A DNA stretch of 64,000 nucleotides, taken from contig NC_030381.2 of the NCBI RefSeq assembly GCF_001625215.2, forward strand, positions 54,919,214 to 54,983,213, written 5' to 3'. The stretch is from Daucus carota subsp. sativus (taxonomy: Eukaryota; Streptophyta; Magnoliopsida; Apiales; Apiaceae). The notes beneath the pieces are model-generated. The model was not told where the DNA came from. It saw only the letters and a program-made list of their open reading frames with translations, and searched no databases. The translations under genes were made by a program, and so were the position numbers. This document shows, piece after piece, positions 1-10,279 of this stretch; positions within the stretch are counted from its first letter, which is position 1, and each line of letters begins with the position of its first letter.

Positions 1-552
1 TCTAAACTCACTAACAAAATGTATAGTTGTTATCATTCAAATAAAAAATACTAATATGAAACTCAAATGTACTCATGTTATCCACTCTATTAAAAAATAT
101 ATAGTCAATATAAAATGTTTGGTTATATTTGGCCAACCTTGTATATGTATAAAAAGATTGCCGATCATCTATTATCATATTAAAATAATATATTTTATTT
201 ATAACAACTAAAATAATAATTACGTATCATTTAGTAAATCATTTTTAGCGAACACTCCCCATTTTATTATTCTCCCCATTATATTATTATATTAGCTAAT
301 AAATATTTTAAGATTTCTCAAATTTAACATTTTAAATTATATGAATATTATTGAGTTTCAAATTTAGCTTTAAATTGCTAATTTTCTGAAAAATATATAT
401 GAGATACACTTTTACACAGTCTAAAGTCGTTATATACAACCTATGATAAACAAAATGGTATTTAATAAAAATACTATTTTTGGTAAGTTATTTTGCAATT
501 TGATTAGGGATTCCTTGTGACAGGCACATGCATCTAATCATATTATTATTAA
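1..552. other. AT-rich upstream flank of an A-type F-box gene lying left of the window
   Basis: No gene seen. The stretch matches 3602-4155, 29663-30188 and 52000-52552, which lie just upstream of A1, A3 and A5 (all on the minus strand). By analogy another A-type gene should begin about 200 bp to the left of position 1. The sequence ends where a Mutator-like element starts. Confidence 0.6.
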
Positions 553-1333
553 GGGCTTTTCTTACAAATTATACCCAAGTCAAAAAGATTTTTTACAAAA
601 GTATTGTCACTGTTTAAAACAAATTGCAAAAATATTATACTTCAAAAAATATTTGCAAAAATACGGAGGTTGCATCTGCAACTCCTACCAACCATATATG
701 CAACCACAAATTCAATTTTGAAAAAATCTTTTGAAAATTACATTTATTTGCATAATAAGTTGCAACTGGTTGCAAATAAGCACCTCTGCAGGGCCAAAAA
801 TAATATTACGAACTCACAAAGATAAAATCAACTAAAACAACTCAAATCAACCATCACCAACACGAATACTTACCGTCTATTTATATATTTGTACTTCTCT
901 CTCTTTCTCTTTCTCAATCTGCCTTCTCACCTCCTTGGTCTTGACCCTGCCACTTTTCCGACCCATCAACACCGACGCACCGCCGACAAACAAAGAAACC
1001 ACCGTGAGCAATCAACCACACAAATACATTCAATCACCAACAACACAACCTTTAGTCGAGTTTAAATCAATTTTGATTTCTCCAAAATCTGAAACCCAGT
1101 TCATCTTATCGATGAGAGAGATTACAGAGAAAAAGAGAGCGCAATTCATTTCGACTGAAAGAGAGCTAGAAGACGGAGTGGGAAAGAGAGATGAGAGAGG
1201 CATAAAGAATGAAAGAGAGGGGACGTATATTTGCAAAACATAAGTAGGTAGTAAACGTAAATCTGCAAGCTTTTTAAGGTGATAGTATTATTGTAATTAG
1301 TATGTCAAAAAGAGGTATATTTGGTAAATTCGC
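553..1333. mobile_element. Non-autonomous Mutator-like element, A-flank family, copy 1
   Basis: One of four copies (with 4156-5049, 30189-31000, 52553-53445). The ends are roughly inverted: it begins GGGCTTTTCTTACAAAT and closes with a GGTATATTTGGTAAATT-type end. The flanks TATTATTAA and TATTATTTT give an imperfect 9-bp target duplication. The interior has a CT-rich tract and an open frame (935-1243) matching nothing I know, with no transposase. The closing CCC is mutated in this copy. Confidence 0.55.
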
Positions 1334-1380
1334 TATTATTTTCTCATAGTACTCGACAGCAAAATCATCTTTAATATATA

Positions 1381-1752
1381 CTAGCCTATAACCCGTGCGA
1401 AGCACGGGCAATATATAATTCGTAATTTATTATTTAAATTTTAATATCATTTTATTAATATTTTAGTATTAATGAGTTGAATTTTCATTAAATTATATTA
1501 ACCAACTGATTATACGTGAAAATTTAACTTTTATAATTTATTATCTATTTATAAATATTTTTCTGTTATTAATATGTGATGATTATTATTCAATTAACTT
1601 TGAATCATATTTTTCATATTTTGTATATTTTCATATGTAAGAAAAAAGATATTCATTGTGTAACATATTAAAGTTAAAAAGTGTTACTTAATTAGTGTTT
1701 GTATTGAAATAGAATAAGTTAGAGTTAAAAAAAGTTATATCAAGGTCAATAT
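1381..1752 (-). mobile_element. Truncated non-autonomous Helitron, 3' part
   Basis: Read on the minus strand, the 3' end has a hairpin (CCCGTGC, GAA loop, GCACGGG; 1392-1408) followed by TTATAGG and the terminus CTAG at 1381-1384, abutting a T. This is the Helitron 3' signature. Homology to the full copies at 5097-5804 and 31048-31757 stops near 1750, so the 5' half is missing. Confidence 0.7.
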
Positions 1753-2188
1753 TTCTAGTATGTTTTTTCTCATTAAATGATTATAATTTGGAGCATGTAA
1801 TAAAAATGATTTATGGTCCGTCAATATTTTGAGTTTGATAAAAAAAAATGAACATTTTGTCACCAGAAATATATAGATCTGCATCCGATAGAAATGTGAA
1901 TAATACAAGATCAATCAGATCAAAAATAATTTAGAAAAAAACAATTAGGGGAACATTTTAACCAACTTATAAGTTTACTAAAATCTATGCTAGCCCAAAC
2001 ATAGATAGTCGACTAAATTGGACCAGTAATTCAGGTGGAAAGTTAACAACAAAGGCAACACTGTGGCCATCTATCTAGAACAGATAAATATAGCTGATCT
2101 ATCAAAAGTGACTACAATAACATACCAAGGTGACTAACAAGAGTTGCTTCATTTGTATGTGGCATAATAATACCAGAATCAGCGGTGT
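1753..2188. other. Downstream flank of A1
   Basis: No gene. It holds the presumed 3' UTR and polyadenylation region of A1, conserved with the downstream flanks of A2-A6. The outer part (about 1756-1900) matches the flanks of A3 and A5 near 26760 and 50110, directly next to the broken Helitron. Confidence 0.5.
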
Positions 2189-3418
2189 TTAATTATCATC
2201 ATCATCGCGGCCATTCCAGTCCTTAATCTGTTTGAATCCTGGGAGTGAAACCAGGCTCTCTGTATACCTTGCAAGACGGTGAGTGTAAAGATGATCAGCC
2301 ATCTCAACTCGAGCAATCTTGGCCTCTTTCTTGTCAGCATCACACGAGATCCACATGCGATCATCATGATTTCTTATTAGTAGTAGGAGTTCCCCATTGC
2401 TGAAATAGCCATTATAGAGTACTGCTGGCATCGCTAAATCAATACTAAACATTATCGTCCATGATGCCTCAACTCCACCACCTTTCAGGCATGCATCATC
2501 ATCCAGCATCCACATGTTAATCTTCTTGTTCAATCTCCCACCACTATCACCATTCAATGCATCAGCCCACAACGTAATGACAGCAATAGACTTATCAAGC
2601 TCAATAATACGAGTTTCAGGCTGAGCATCATAATACTCCTCATCATAGTCATCATCATTATCACCAACACCGCCAACAGCAACAACAGGGAGCTTAATAG
2701 CACAATTCATGACCTCCTTGTTCAAATCAAACACCATCATCCCTACGCCCTTGTCAATACCACATAAAAATCCATTAACACACACATTGAAATGGCCACT
2801 TAAGAAGTCATCAGGGCCGTCAATCGGATCAGGCACTTTTCGCCATACATTCCTATTAGCCGAATACACTTCAGCCGGAAGAGAAGGCCCTGATACAACC
2901 ACAACAATCTTATAATCCCCGTCTACCGGATCATAACCAAAACCAATAGCGCGGGATGTACTCAAGCCCCTTCCAGGAATAACACTTGATGATTGTCTAG
3001 TAGCAGGATTCCAAAGAAAGAATCTATCCATGCGTGAAGTTTCGTGAAGGACAACACAAACAATGCCATTAGCAGAACCAACAACTGTTAAAGGAGGCAG
3101 GGATCTAGACTCACCTTGAGAATACGGATACTTAATTTCAGACACAATTTGTTTCGAGTCCACGTCAAAGAGTGATAACTTCAGCTTAGCACTTTCCGTC
3201 GAAGTGGAACATGAATAGCGGACAAGCATAAGAGTTTCATCAGATCCGCTTCTGATTGCTCGGCGGAGTTGGGCTTTGACGAAGACCGGGTCTTTGATCA
3301 GGGAAAGCCAGGTTTTGGAGACTAATTGGAACTGAATTAGTGATTTCACTGGCACGCGTACGAGAATCTCGCTGATGAGATCGTTGGAAAGTGTTGGATT
3401 TGGTCTGAGAGGCTCCAT
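2189..3418 (-). CDS. F-box/FBA protein A1 (SCF substrate receptor)
   Basis: Predicted substrate-receptor subunit of an SCF ubiquitin ligase, 409 residues, single exon. The F-box covers about residues 7-51 ([18 protein letters not shown] followed by a VSKTW helix) and should bind a SKP1/ASK adaptor. The F-box-associated domain shows NGIVCV near 117, LWNPATRQ near 135, GFGYDPV near 159 and VYSANRNVWRKV near 184. An acidic insert (DNDDDYDEEYYDAQ) follows the KLP motif. The start is the first ATG before the F-box; the frame stays open to an upstream GTG, but a plant gene would not use it. The first half resembles A5 and the second half resembles A2, suggesting a recombinant gene. The target protein is unknown. 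Confidence 0.88.
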   Translation of the reverse strand: MEPLRPNPTLSNDLISEILVRVPVKSLIQFQLVSKTWLSLIKDPVFVKAQLRRAIRSGSDETLMLVRYSCSTSTESAKLKLSLFDVDSKQIVSEIKYPYSQGESRSLPPLTVVGSANGIVCVVLHETSRMDRFFLWNPATRQSSSVIPGRGLSTSRAIGFGYDPVDGDYKIVVVVSGPSLPAEVYSANRNVWRKVPDPIDGPDDFLSGHFNVCVNGFLCGIDKGVGMMVFDLNKEVMNCAIKLPVVAVGGVGDNDDDYDEEYYDAQPETRIIELDKSIAVITLWADALNGDSGGRLNKKINMWMLDDDACLKGGGVEASWTIMFSIDLAMPAVLYNGYFSNGELLLLIRNHDDRMWISCDADKKEAKIARVEMADHLYTHRLARYTESLVSLPGFKQIKDWNGRDDDDN

Positions 3419-3478
3419 TTTTGAGTAGGAGTGAATGACGGCGGTCACTGCAGATGGTATGAGTGAAATGCGGAAACT

Positions 3479-3496
3479 AATTAGGGTTAGGGTTTA
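3479..3496 (-). promoter_or_regulatory. Tandem telo-box upstream of A1
   Basis: The plus strand reads TTAGGGTTAGGGTTT (3481-3495), i.e. AAACCCTAACCCTAA in gene orientation, about 60 bp before the ATG. Telo-boxes are known promoter motifs in plants, bound by telomere-repeat-binding factors. The same motif precedes every A and B gene here. Confidence 0.6.
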
Positions 3497-4155
3497 ACTT
3501 TATTCTTACAATATATTCAAATGGGCTGGCTATTGTAATTTAAAAGCTCCCTTTGGGCCCATTTATTTCAAACTGTCTTGTGAGCAAGAGCGACTCCAGC
3601 CTTCTAAACTCACTAACAAAATGTATAGTTGTTATCATTCAAATAAAAAATAATAATATGAAAAATTAAATGTACTCATGTTATCCACTCTATTAAAAAA
3701 TATATAGTCAATATGAAATGTTTGGTTATATTTGACCAACCTTGTAGATGTGTAGAAAGATTACTGATCATCTATTATCATATTAAAATAATATATTTTA
3801 TTTATAACAACTAAAATAATAATTACGTATCATTTAGTAAACCATTTTTAGCGAACACTCCCAATTATATTATTCTCCCCATAATATTATTGTATTAGCT
3901 AATAGATATCTTAAGATTTCTCAAATTTAACATTTTAAATTATATGAATATTGAGTTTCAAATTTAGCTTTAAATTGTTAATTTTCTGAAAAATATATAT
4001 GAGATACACTTTTACACTGTCTAAAATCGTTATATACAACCTAAGATAAACAAAATGGTATTTAATAAAAATACTATTTTTGGTAAGTTATTTTGCAATT
4101 TTATTAGGGATTCCTTGTGACCAGCACATGCATCTAATCATATTATTATTATTAA
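3497..4155. other. A1 upstream spacer
   Basis: AT-rich, no gene. It corresponds to 1-552 and is nearly identical to 51894-52552, part of a block of about 3.8 kb shared between 3-6.8 kb and 51.4-55.19 kb at an offset of about 48.4 kb. Confidence 0.55.
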
Positions 4156-5049
4156 GGGTTTTTTTTTACAAATACCCAAGTCAAAAAGATTTTTTACAAA
4201 AATACTGTCATTTTTTAAAACAAATTGCAAAAATACTATACTTCAAAAAATATTTGCAAAAATACGGAAGTTGCATTTGCAACCATATCTGCAACTCCTA
4301 GCAACCATATATGCAACCACAAATTCAATTTTAAAAAAATCTTTTGAAAATTACATTTATTTGCATAATAAGTTGCAAATGATTGCAAATAAGCACCCCT
4401 GCAGGGCCAAAAAACAATTATGAACTCACAAAGATAAAATCAACTAAAACAACTCAAAAATCAACTCAAATCAACCATCACCAACCAATACTTACCGTCT
4501 ATTTATATCTTTGTACTTCTCTCTCTTTCTCGATCGGCCTTCTCACCTCCTTGGTCTTGACCCTGCCACTTTGCCGACCCATCAACACCGACGCACCGCT
4601 GACAAACAAAGAAACCACCGTGAGCAATCAACCACACAAATACATACAACCACCAACAACACAACCTTTGGTCGAGTTTAAATCAATTTTGATTTCTCCA
4701 AAATTTGAAACCCAGTTCAACTTATCGATGAGAGAGATTAAAGAAAGAGAGGGAGAGTGTTAGAGATACCATGTCAAGGAACTAGTTAATCTAAAACCTC
4801 ATTAGAGAATGGCCTTTTCCAGGATCTTATATTCTAACAGAGAGAAAAAGAGAACGCAATTCATTTCGACTGAAAGAGAGCGAGAAGACGGAGTGGGAAA
4901 GAGAGATGAGAGAGGCATAAAGAATGAAAGGGAGGGGACCGTATATTTGCAAAACATAAGTAAGTAGTAAACGTAAATCTGCAAGCTTTTTAAGGTGATA
5001 GTATTATTGTAATTAGTATGTCAAAAAGAGGTATATTTGATAAATTCCC
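4156..5049. mobile_element. Non-autonomous Mutator-like element, A-flank family, copy 2
   Basis: About 894 bp, opening GGGTTTTTTTTTACAAA and closing with a GATAAATTCCC-type end. The flanking 9-mers TATTATTAA and TATTATTTT agree at 7 of 9 positions. The interior contains an open frame at 4383-4763 of unknown meaning. No transposase is visible. Nearly identical to the copy at 52553-53445. Confidence 0.6.
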
Positions 5050-5096
5050 TATTATTTTCTCATAGTACTCGACGGCAAAATCATCTTTAATATATA

Positions 5097-5804
5097 CTGG
5101 CCTATAACCCGTGCAAAGCACGGGCGATATATAATTCATAATTTATTATTTAAATTTTAATATCATTTTATTAATATTTTAGTATTAATGAGTTGAATTT
5201 TCATTAAATTATATTAACCAACTGATTATACGTGAAAATTTAACTTTTATAATTTATTATCTATTTATAAATATTTTTCTGTTATTAATATGTGATTATT
5301 GTTATTCATTTTATTTTGAATCAGATTTTTCATATCTTGTATATTTTCATTTGTATGAAAAAATATATTTATTGTGTAACAGATTAAAGTTAAAAAGTGT
5401 TACCTAATGATTAGTGTTTGTATTGAAATAGAATACGTTAGAGTTAAAAAATGTTATATGAAGGTTTTGTTAAAAAAAGATATTCAAAATTGAATATTTA
5501 TAATTTTATTTTTAACATGTTATAATTTTTTTATAAAACATTATATGATAATGTATTGTCATGTGTGTTTTTAGTATTTAAAACTATTTAACGGGAAAGT
5601 ACAAAATCAAAAAATATAACTAAAAAGTTGGACTACAATTCACTTATTATAGTATTTTAAAACTATTTAACAATTTAAGAGTAATAGACTTCCACGTGTT
5701 GTTGTAGACTTGTAATATTACAGGGAGTGTACCAAACCAAAAAATATAACTAAAAAGTTGGACTACAAATTATACCATGTTGGCTTATTATGATATAGTA
5801 TAGA
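5097..5804 (-). mobile_element. Full-length non-autonomous Helitron
   Basis: On the minus strand it begins TCTATACTATATCATAATAA at 5804, preceded by A, and ends with a hairpin (5108-5124) 7 bases before the terminus at 5097-5100, followed by T. The terminus reads CCAG instead of CTAG. A-to-T target placement, 5' TC and 3' hairpin fit the family. About 708 bp with no Rep/helicase coding, so it depends on an autonomous relative. Confidence 0.78.
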
Positions 5805-5901
5805 TGATAGGCGGCATAAATATATTTAATATAATAGACAACAGTAAAATCAGAAATAAAAAATAAGATAATTAAGCCGTCATGATTATAATTAACTGCA
5901 G

Positions 5902-6014
5902 TAAAAACTCTATAAATTAATAATGTCGGGACCGGATAAATTTATTAATTTAGAGAGTTATTTAATTTATCGATAAATTAATAATTATTAATTTGGAATT
6001 TTAAAGAGTTTTTA
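5902..6014. mobile_element. Small AT-rich MITE with terminal inverted repeats
   Basis: 113 bp opening TAAAAACTCTATAAATTAA and closing with the inverse, ending AGAGTTTTTA. The interior is itself nearly palindromic (ATTAATTT/AAATTAAT repeats). Present in the A2 and A6 flanks (54299-54411) but absent from the matching A4 flank. Confidence 0.55.
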
Positions 6015-6434
6015 ACTGATTATACTATAAATACCAAACAAAGACAAATTAGTCCATGACTCTTAGAATTACATTGCAGCGAACCCTGTGACTCAGAGTA
6101 AATTAGTAACTAGTGTGTTCATGTGTATTTTGAAATCAATAATGACAACGTAAATTAGTAACTACTGTGTTCATATATATTGGAAATCAATTATGACTTT
6201 TGAAGTACTAAAATCTATGCTAGCCTGAACATAGATAGTCGACTGAATTGGACCAGTAATATTACAGATGGAAAGTTAACAACAAAGGCAACACTGTGGC
6301 CATCTATCTAGAGCAGATAAATATAGCCAATCTATGAAAAGTGACTACAATAACATACTAAGGGTGACTAATTAACAAGACAGAGTTGCTTCATTTGTAT
6401 GTAGCATAAAAATACCAGAATCAGCGGTGTTTAC
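6015..6434. other. Downstream flank of A2
   Basis: No gene; presumed 3' UTR and terminator region of A2. Two short repeated phrases (AACGTAAATTAGTAACTA and a shorter relative) lie at about 6100-6170. Confidence 0.45.
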
Positions 6435-7679
6435 TTAATTATCATCATCGCCGCCATTCCAGTCCTTAATCTGTTTGAATCCTGGGAGTGAAACCATGCT
6501 CTCTGTATACCTTGCAAGACGGTGAGTGTAATGATGATCAGCCATCTCAACTCGAGCAATCTTGGCCTCTTTCTTGTCAGCATCACACGAGATCCACATG
6601 CAATCATCATGATTTCTTATTAGTAGTAGGAGTTCCCCATTGCTGAAATAGCCATTATAGAGTACTGCTGGCATCGCTAAATCAATACTAAACATTATCG
6701 TCCATGATGCCTCAACTCCACCACCTTTCAGGCATGCATCATCATCCAGCATCCACATGTTAATCTTCTTGTTCAATCTCCCACCAGTTCTATCACCATT
6801 CAATGCATCAGCCCACAACGTAATGACAGCAATAGACTTATCAAGCTCAATAATATGAGTTTCAGGCTGAGCATCATAATACTCCTCATCATAGTCATCA
6901 TCATTATCACCAACAACACCAATACCGCCAGCAGCAACAACAGGGAGCTTAATAGCACAATTCATGACCTCCTTGTTCAAATCAAACACCATCATCCCTA
7001 CGCCCTTGTCAATACCACATAAAAATCCATTCACACACACATGGAAATGGCCACTTAAGAAGTCATGATCAGGGCTGTCAATCGGATCAGGAACATCTCG
7101 CCATAAATTCCTATTAGCTGAAAACACCTCAGTTGGAAGACAAGGCCCTGATACAACCCTAACAATCTTATAATCCCCATCTACTGGATCATAACCAAAA
7201 CCTAGAGCGCGGGGTTTACTCAAGCCCCTACCAGGAACAACTCTTAATGATTGTCTAGTAGCAGGATTCCACAGAAAGAATCTATTAATTAGGCGTGAAG
7301 TTTCGAAGAGAACCAAACAAACAATGCCATTAGCAGAACCAACAAGTGTTAAACGAGGCACGGATCTAGACTCACCTTGAGAATATGGATACCTAGTTTC
7401 GGACACAATTTGACGAGAGTCAACGTCAAAGAGTGATAACTTCAGCTTAGCACTTTCCGTCGAAGTGGAACATGAATAGCGGACAAGCATAAGAGTTTCA
7501 TCAGTTCCGCTTCTGATTGCTCGGCGGAGTTGGGCTTTGACGAAGACCGGGTCTTTGATTAGGGAAAGCCAGGTTTTGGAGACTAGTTGGAACTGAATTA
7601 GGGATTTCACTGGCACGCGTACGAGAATCTCACTGATGAGATCGTCGCAGAGTGTTGGATTTGGTCTGATAGGCTCCAT
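6435..7679 (-). CDS. F-box/FBA protein A2
   Basis: 414-residue single-exon F-box protein of the A subfamily, starting MEPIRPNPTLCDD. The F-box is at about 7-51, followed by the FBA motifs NGIVCL, LWNPATRQ, GFGYDPV and VFSANRNLWRDV, an acidic insert (DNDDDYDEEYYDAQ) and the C-terminal YTESMVSLPGFKQIKDW block. It is the sister type of A4 and matches the surviving part of A6 almost exactly. Its upstream region differs from that of A1, A3 and A5. It is divergently arranged with B1, with about 2.6 kb between the start codons. Role inferred: SCF substrate receptor, target unknown. Confidence 0.88.
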   Translation of the reverse strand: MEPIRPNPTLCDDLISEILVRVPVKSLIQFQLVSKTWLSLIKDPVFVKAQLRRAIRSGTDETLMLVRYSCSTSTESAKLKLSLFDVDSRQIVSETRYPYSQGESRSVPRLTLVGSANGIVCLVLFETSRLINRFFLWNPATRQSLRVVPGRGLSKPRALGFGYDPVDGDYKIVRVVSGPCLPTEVFSANRNLWRDVPDPIDSPDHDFLSGHFHVCVNGFLCGIDKGVGMMVFDLNKEVMNCAIKLPVVAAGGIGVVGDNDDDYDEEYYDAQPETHIIELDKSIAVITLWADALNGDRTGGRLNKKINMWMLDDDACLKGGGVEASWTIMFSIDLAMPAVLYNGYFSNGELLLLIRNHDDCMWISCDADKKEAKIARVEMADHHYTHRLARYTESMVSLPGFKQIKDWNGGDDDN

Positions 7680-7743
7680 TTTTGAGTCGGAATGAATGAC
7701 GGCGGTCACTACAGAGAGGGTATGAGTGAAATGCGGAAACTAA

Positions 7744-7756
7744 TTAGGGTTAGGGT
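7744..7756 (-). promoter_or_regulatory. Telo-box upstream of A2
   Basis: TTAGGGTTAGGGT on the plus strand, about 65 bp before the A2 start codon. Same position as in the paralogs, but the last repeat is shortened (GGGTCTGC follows). Confidence 0.55.
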
Positions 7757-8099
7757 CTGCTTTATTTTTATAACATATTCAACTGGGCTGGTCTATTGTA
7801 ATTTAAGAGCTCCTTTTGAGCCCATTTAATTTTATATTTTGATTGAAAGTTTCCTGAGAACAAGAGTGTCTCCAACAAACCCTTCACAGAATATATAGGT
7901 GCTATCATATAAATAAACAATAATAATACTGAAAAAAATGTATTTAGAATGATCTGGTCAATTTAAAATGATTGGTTATACGTGGACAACCTCTAAAGAT
8001 GTGTGGCAAGATTGCTTATCATATATTATCATATTAAAATAATATATTTTATTTATAATAATTAAAATAATAATTATGTAACGATGGAATAGAAAGATA
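7757..8099. other. Spacer between divergent A2 and B1
   Basis: AT-rich and without a gene. Conserved with 33767-34099 upstream of A4. Contains the distal promoter of A2. Confidence 0.45.
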
Positions 8100-8457
8100 C
8101 AAATAATATTTTAGTTGCTTTTAGTTAGTTTTGACTTTAGTTGATTTTCATGTTGTTTTTGTGATGTTAATACTAATCTCATACATATATACACTCATAT
8201 TTGAATCTTTGCAAACACTTGGAACTTATTATGTAATTGAATATAATATTTAATAAAATTTTTTAAAATTGCTTGTGGTTGCTAGTAGTTGCAAATGCTG
8301 TTGCAAATGCAATATCCGTAATTTTAAAAAACAAATCAAAAAATAATATTTTTACAATTTTTATTTGAAAGATTGTATTTTGGAACAATTTTTAAAAAGT
8401 TACAATATATTTGAGAAAAACTTTCCAAACTCAGTACTTTGTGAAAACAACCCTAAA
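8100..8457. mobile_element. Degenerate remnant of a Mutator-like element (C-flank type)
   Basis: TTTAGTTG-rich then TTGCAAATGCTGTTGCAAATG tracts resemble the second half of the elements at 18160-19074 and 42073-42987, closing on a GAAAACAACCC-like end. No clean left end or target duplication. The same remnant is at about 34100-34456. Confidence 0.35.
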
Positions 8458-9803
8458 CAAAATTCAAGAGAAAAAATCAAATGTATTCACATATATAGCT
8501 TGCACTTTTATTTATTTTTTAAAATTAAATTTGAGATAATTAATTCGTTATTCCATCAGCTATAGACGGTTATGATTTAGGTCACGCAACTAAAAGGTCC
8601 AAGAAATATGTCCTTTAATTTTAAAAAAAAAAGATCTCACGTTCCTTCGTTAGAATTTGACTAACGAATGTTAGTCAATGTTGACGTTTTAGAAATCAAA
8701 AATAAAAATGACCTCGAAAATGATGTGGCTATCAAAATTCACGGATTGAAGTGAAATTTTGATATGTTAATCTATGCGTCAAGAACATCATTGCTGAAAG
8801 TTTTCGATTTTGAGTTCACTAACGTGTAGAAATTATACCCGATAATCTCAAGAATGGGAAAAAACACGTTCAAAATCTGCAGATTTCGTATATATGATGA
8901 TATTCCTAAAATTTATTAAAGTAGTGTGATTATTCATACATATGATTTTATTTTAGAATTTTTTGACATAGCTAATGAGACTTATTAATAGTAGTAGTTT
9001 AATAAATGAAATTCTTGACATATCGACATGATTTATGGACATATATACATGAAGACGACATAGTTTTTGACTTGAAGGAGATTAATATTTTTTTGATGAT
9101 GTTATAATCTTAGAACGTTTTGCATAGCTAATGAGACTTATTAAGACTAAATATATGAAATTCTTGACATATCGACATGATTTATGGACATATATACGTG
9201 AAGACGATATAGTTTGGACATGAAGGAGATTAATATTTTTTTATACTTATGTTATATGATTTAGCTCTAATAAAAATAATATTACAAATTCGATATATGA
9301 TATCTTATACTGATGTGATTCACGAGTAATTTTTAAGATTTATTTGAAATTTATCATTCAAATTTTGTAATGTAGTATAAAATTTTATAATTATGTTTTA
9401 AATTTATTTGAGAATCTGTAATACAGCTAAAGAAATCAATTCATTGCATTGTTAAAATAGGTAATCTATTTTTAAATAAGTTCTTTAATAGAATTTTTAA
9501 TAATTAGAATGGTTAAAAACTTAAAATAAATATATCAGTCCCAAATGATATATTTAAATTATTATATTCAAATGTGTGCTAATTAAAATAGAGTAACACT
9601 TTAAAATATATTACATGACTATATTTTTAACGAACAGCCGACCAAGATGATCCGAATATTTTGTATTTCAATTTCTAAATAGATGTTATTATTTGCTAGC
9701 AAAATTATTAATCTAAAAAATATATGTATTAACATAGGATTAAAATAGAACAATTTAAAAACATAATCATTATAGATACTTATACAAAATACAAGGAAAT
9801 TAA
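8458..9803. other. Distal upstream region of B1, conserved at all B genes
   Basis: No gene. About 1.2 kb is shared with the upstream regions of B2 (24200-25400, inverted), B3 (34560-35690) and B4 (48380-49540, inverted), so it moved with the gene. It includes a short inverted motif (TTTGACTAACGAATGTTAGTCAA, near 8657) and a tandem duplication listed separately. Confidence 0.5.
8965..9276. repeat. 156-bp tandem duplication upstream of B1
   Basis: The phrase CATAGCTAATGAGACTTATT recurs at about 8967 and 9123, and GACATATCGACATGATTTAT repeats at the same spacing. The period is about 156 bp. The matching region of B3 (about 34999-35155) has a single copy. Confidence 0.7.
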
Positions 9804-10115
9804 GGGTCACGCTCAAGAGAGAACCAGTCCTTAAAATAGAACCATACAACCACTAAGGTTCCGCTGCGGCTAAATTTTAAATAAATTTTTGGGATCTAAA
9901 TCTAAATATATGTTTTTTTCATATTTTTTCATCGTTGTGTGTGTTCAAAAATAATTTTAAAATATAATACATAACATTTTTTTACATGTAAAGTTTTGCT
10001 GCAGAACCCTAACTAATACTTAAGTTCTGCTGCAGAACCCTGCCATGCAGAACCCTAACTAATACTTAAGTTCTGTTGCAGAACCCTGCTAGTGGTTCTC
10101 ACTTGAACATGACCC
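9804..10115. mobile_element. MITE with 9-bp imperfect target duplication, first-round copy only
   Basis: 312 bp opening GGGTCACGCTCAAGAGAGAA; the inverse of the end reads GGGTCATGTTCAAGTGAGAA. The flanks are GGAAATTAA (9795-9803) and GAAAATGAA (10117-10125). The empty site at B3 reads GGAAATGAA, so this inserted after the macro-duplication or was lost there. Inside, at about 10010-10090, a unit of roughly 48 bp (GCAGAACCCTAACTAATACT) is duplicated. Confidence 0.65.
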
Positions 10116-10191
10116 AGAAAATGAAACCGATAAGAATACCATTTTTTATTAAGACATTTAAAAAAACAATCAAATCCAGACACTCCGTCGC

Positions 10192-10208
10192 TAACCCTAA
10201 CCCTAAAA
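10192..10208 (+). promoter_or_regulatory. Tandem telo-box upstream of B1
   Basis: TAACCCTAACCCTAAAA lies about 75 bp before the B1 ATG, matching the position at B3 and, inverted, B2 and B4. Confidence 0.58.
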
Positions 10209-10279
10209 CCTTGAGCATTTCCCTTCTCCCATCCACACACTCCGCCGCCATCAACTGAGTGATTCAATCGGACTCTGCA

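Noticed and set aside
2709-2915. Open frames opposite the F-box genes (also near 28664-28967, 33000-33184, 41197-41571, 23146-23406)
   Set aside because: They recur only because the genes on the other strand are conserved. Their products are low-complexity and match no family.
3419-3448. N-terminal extensions of A, B4 and C1 frames starting at GTG or TTG
   Set aside because: Plant nuclear genes rarely start there. The first ATG sits directly before the F-box in every copy.
10191-10210. Interstitial telomere repeats
   Set aside because: Only two units at a fixed distance from start codons; better explained as telo-box promoter motifs than as telomere relics.
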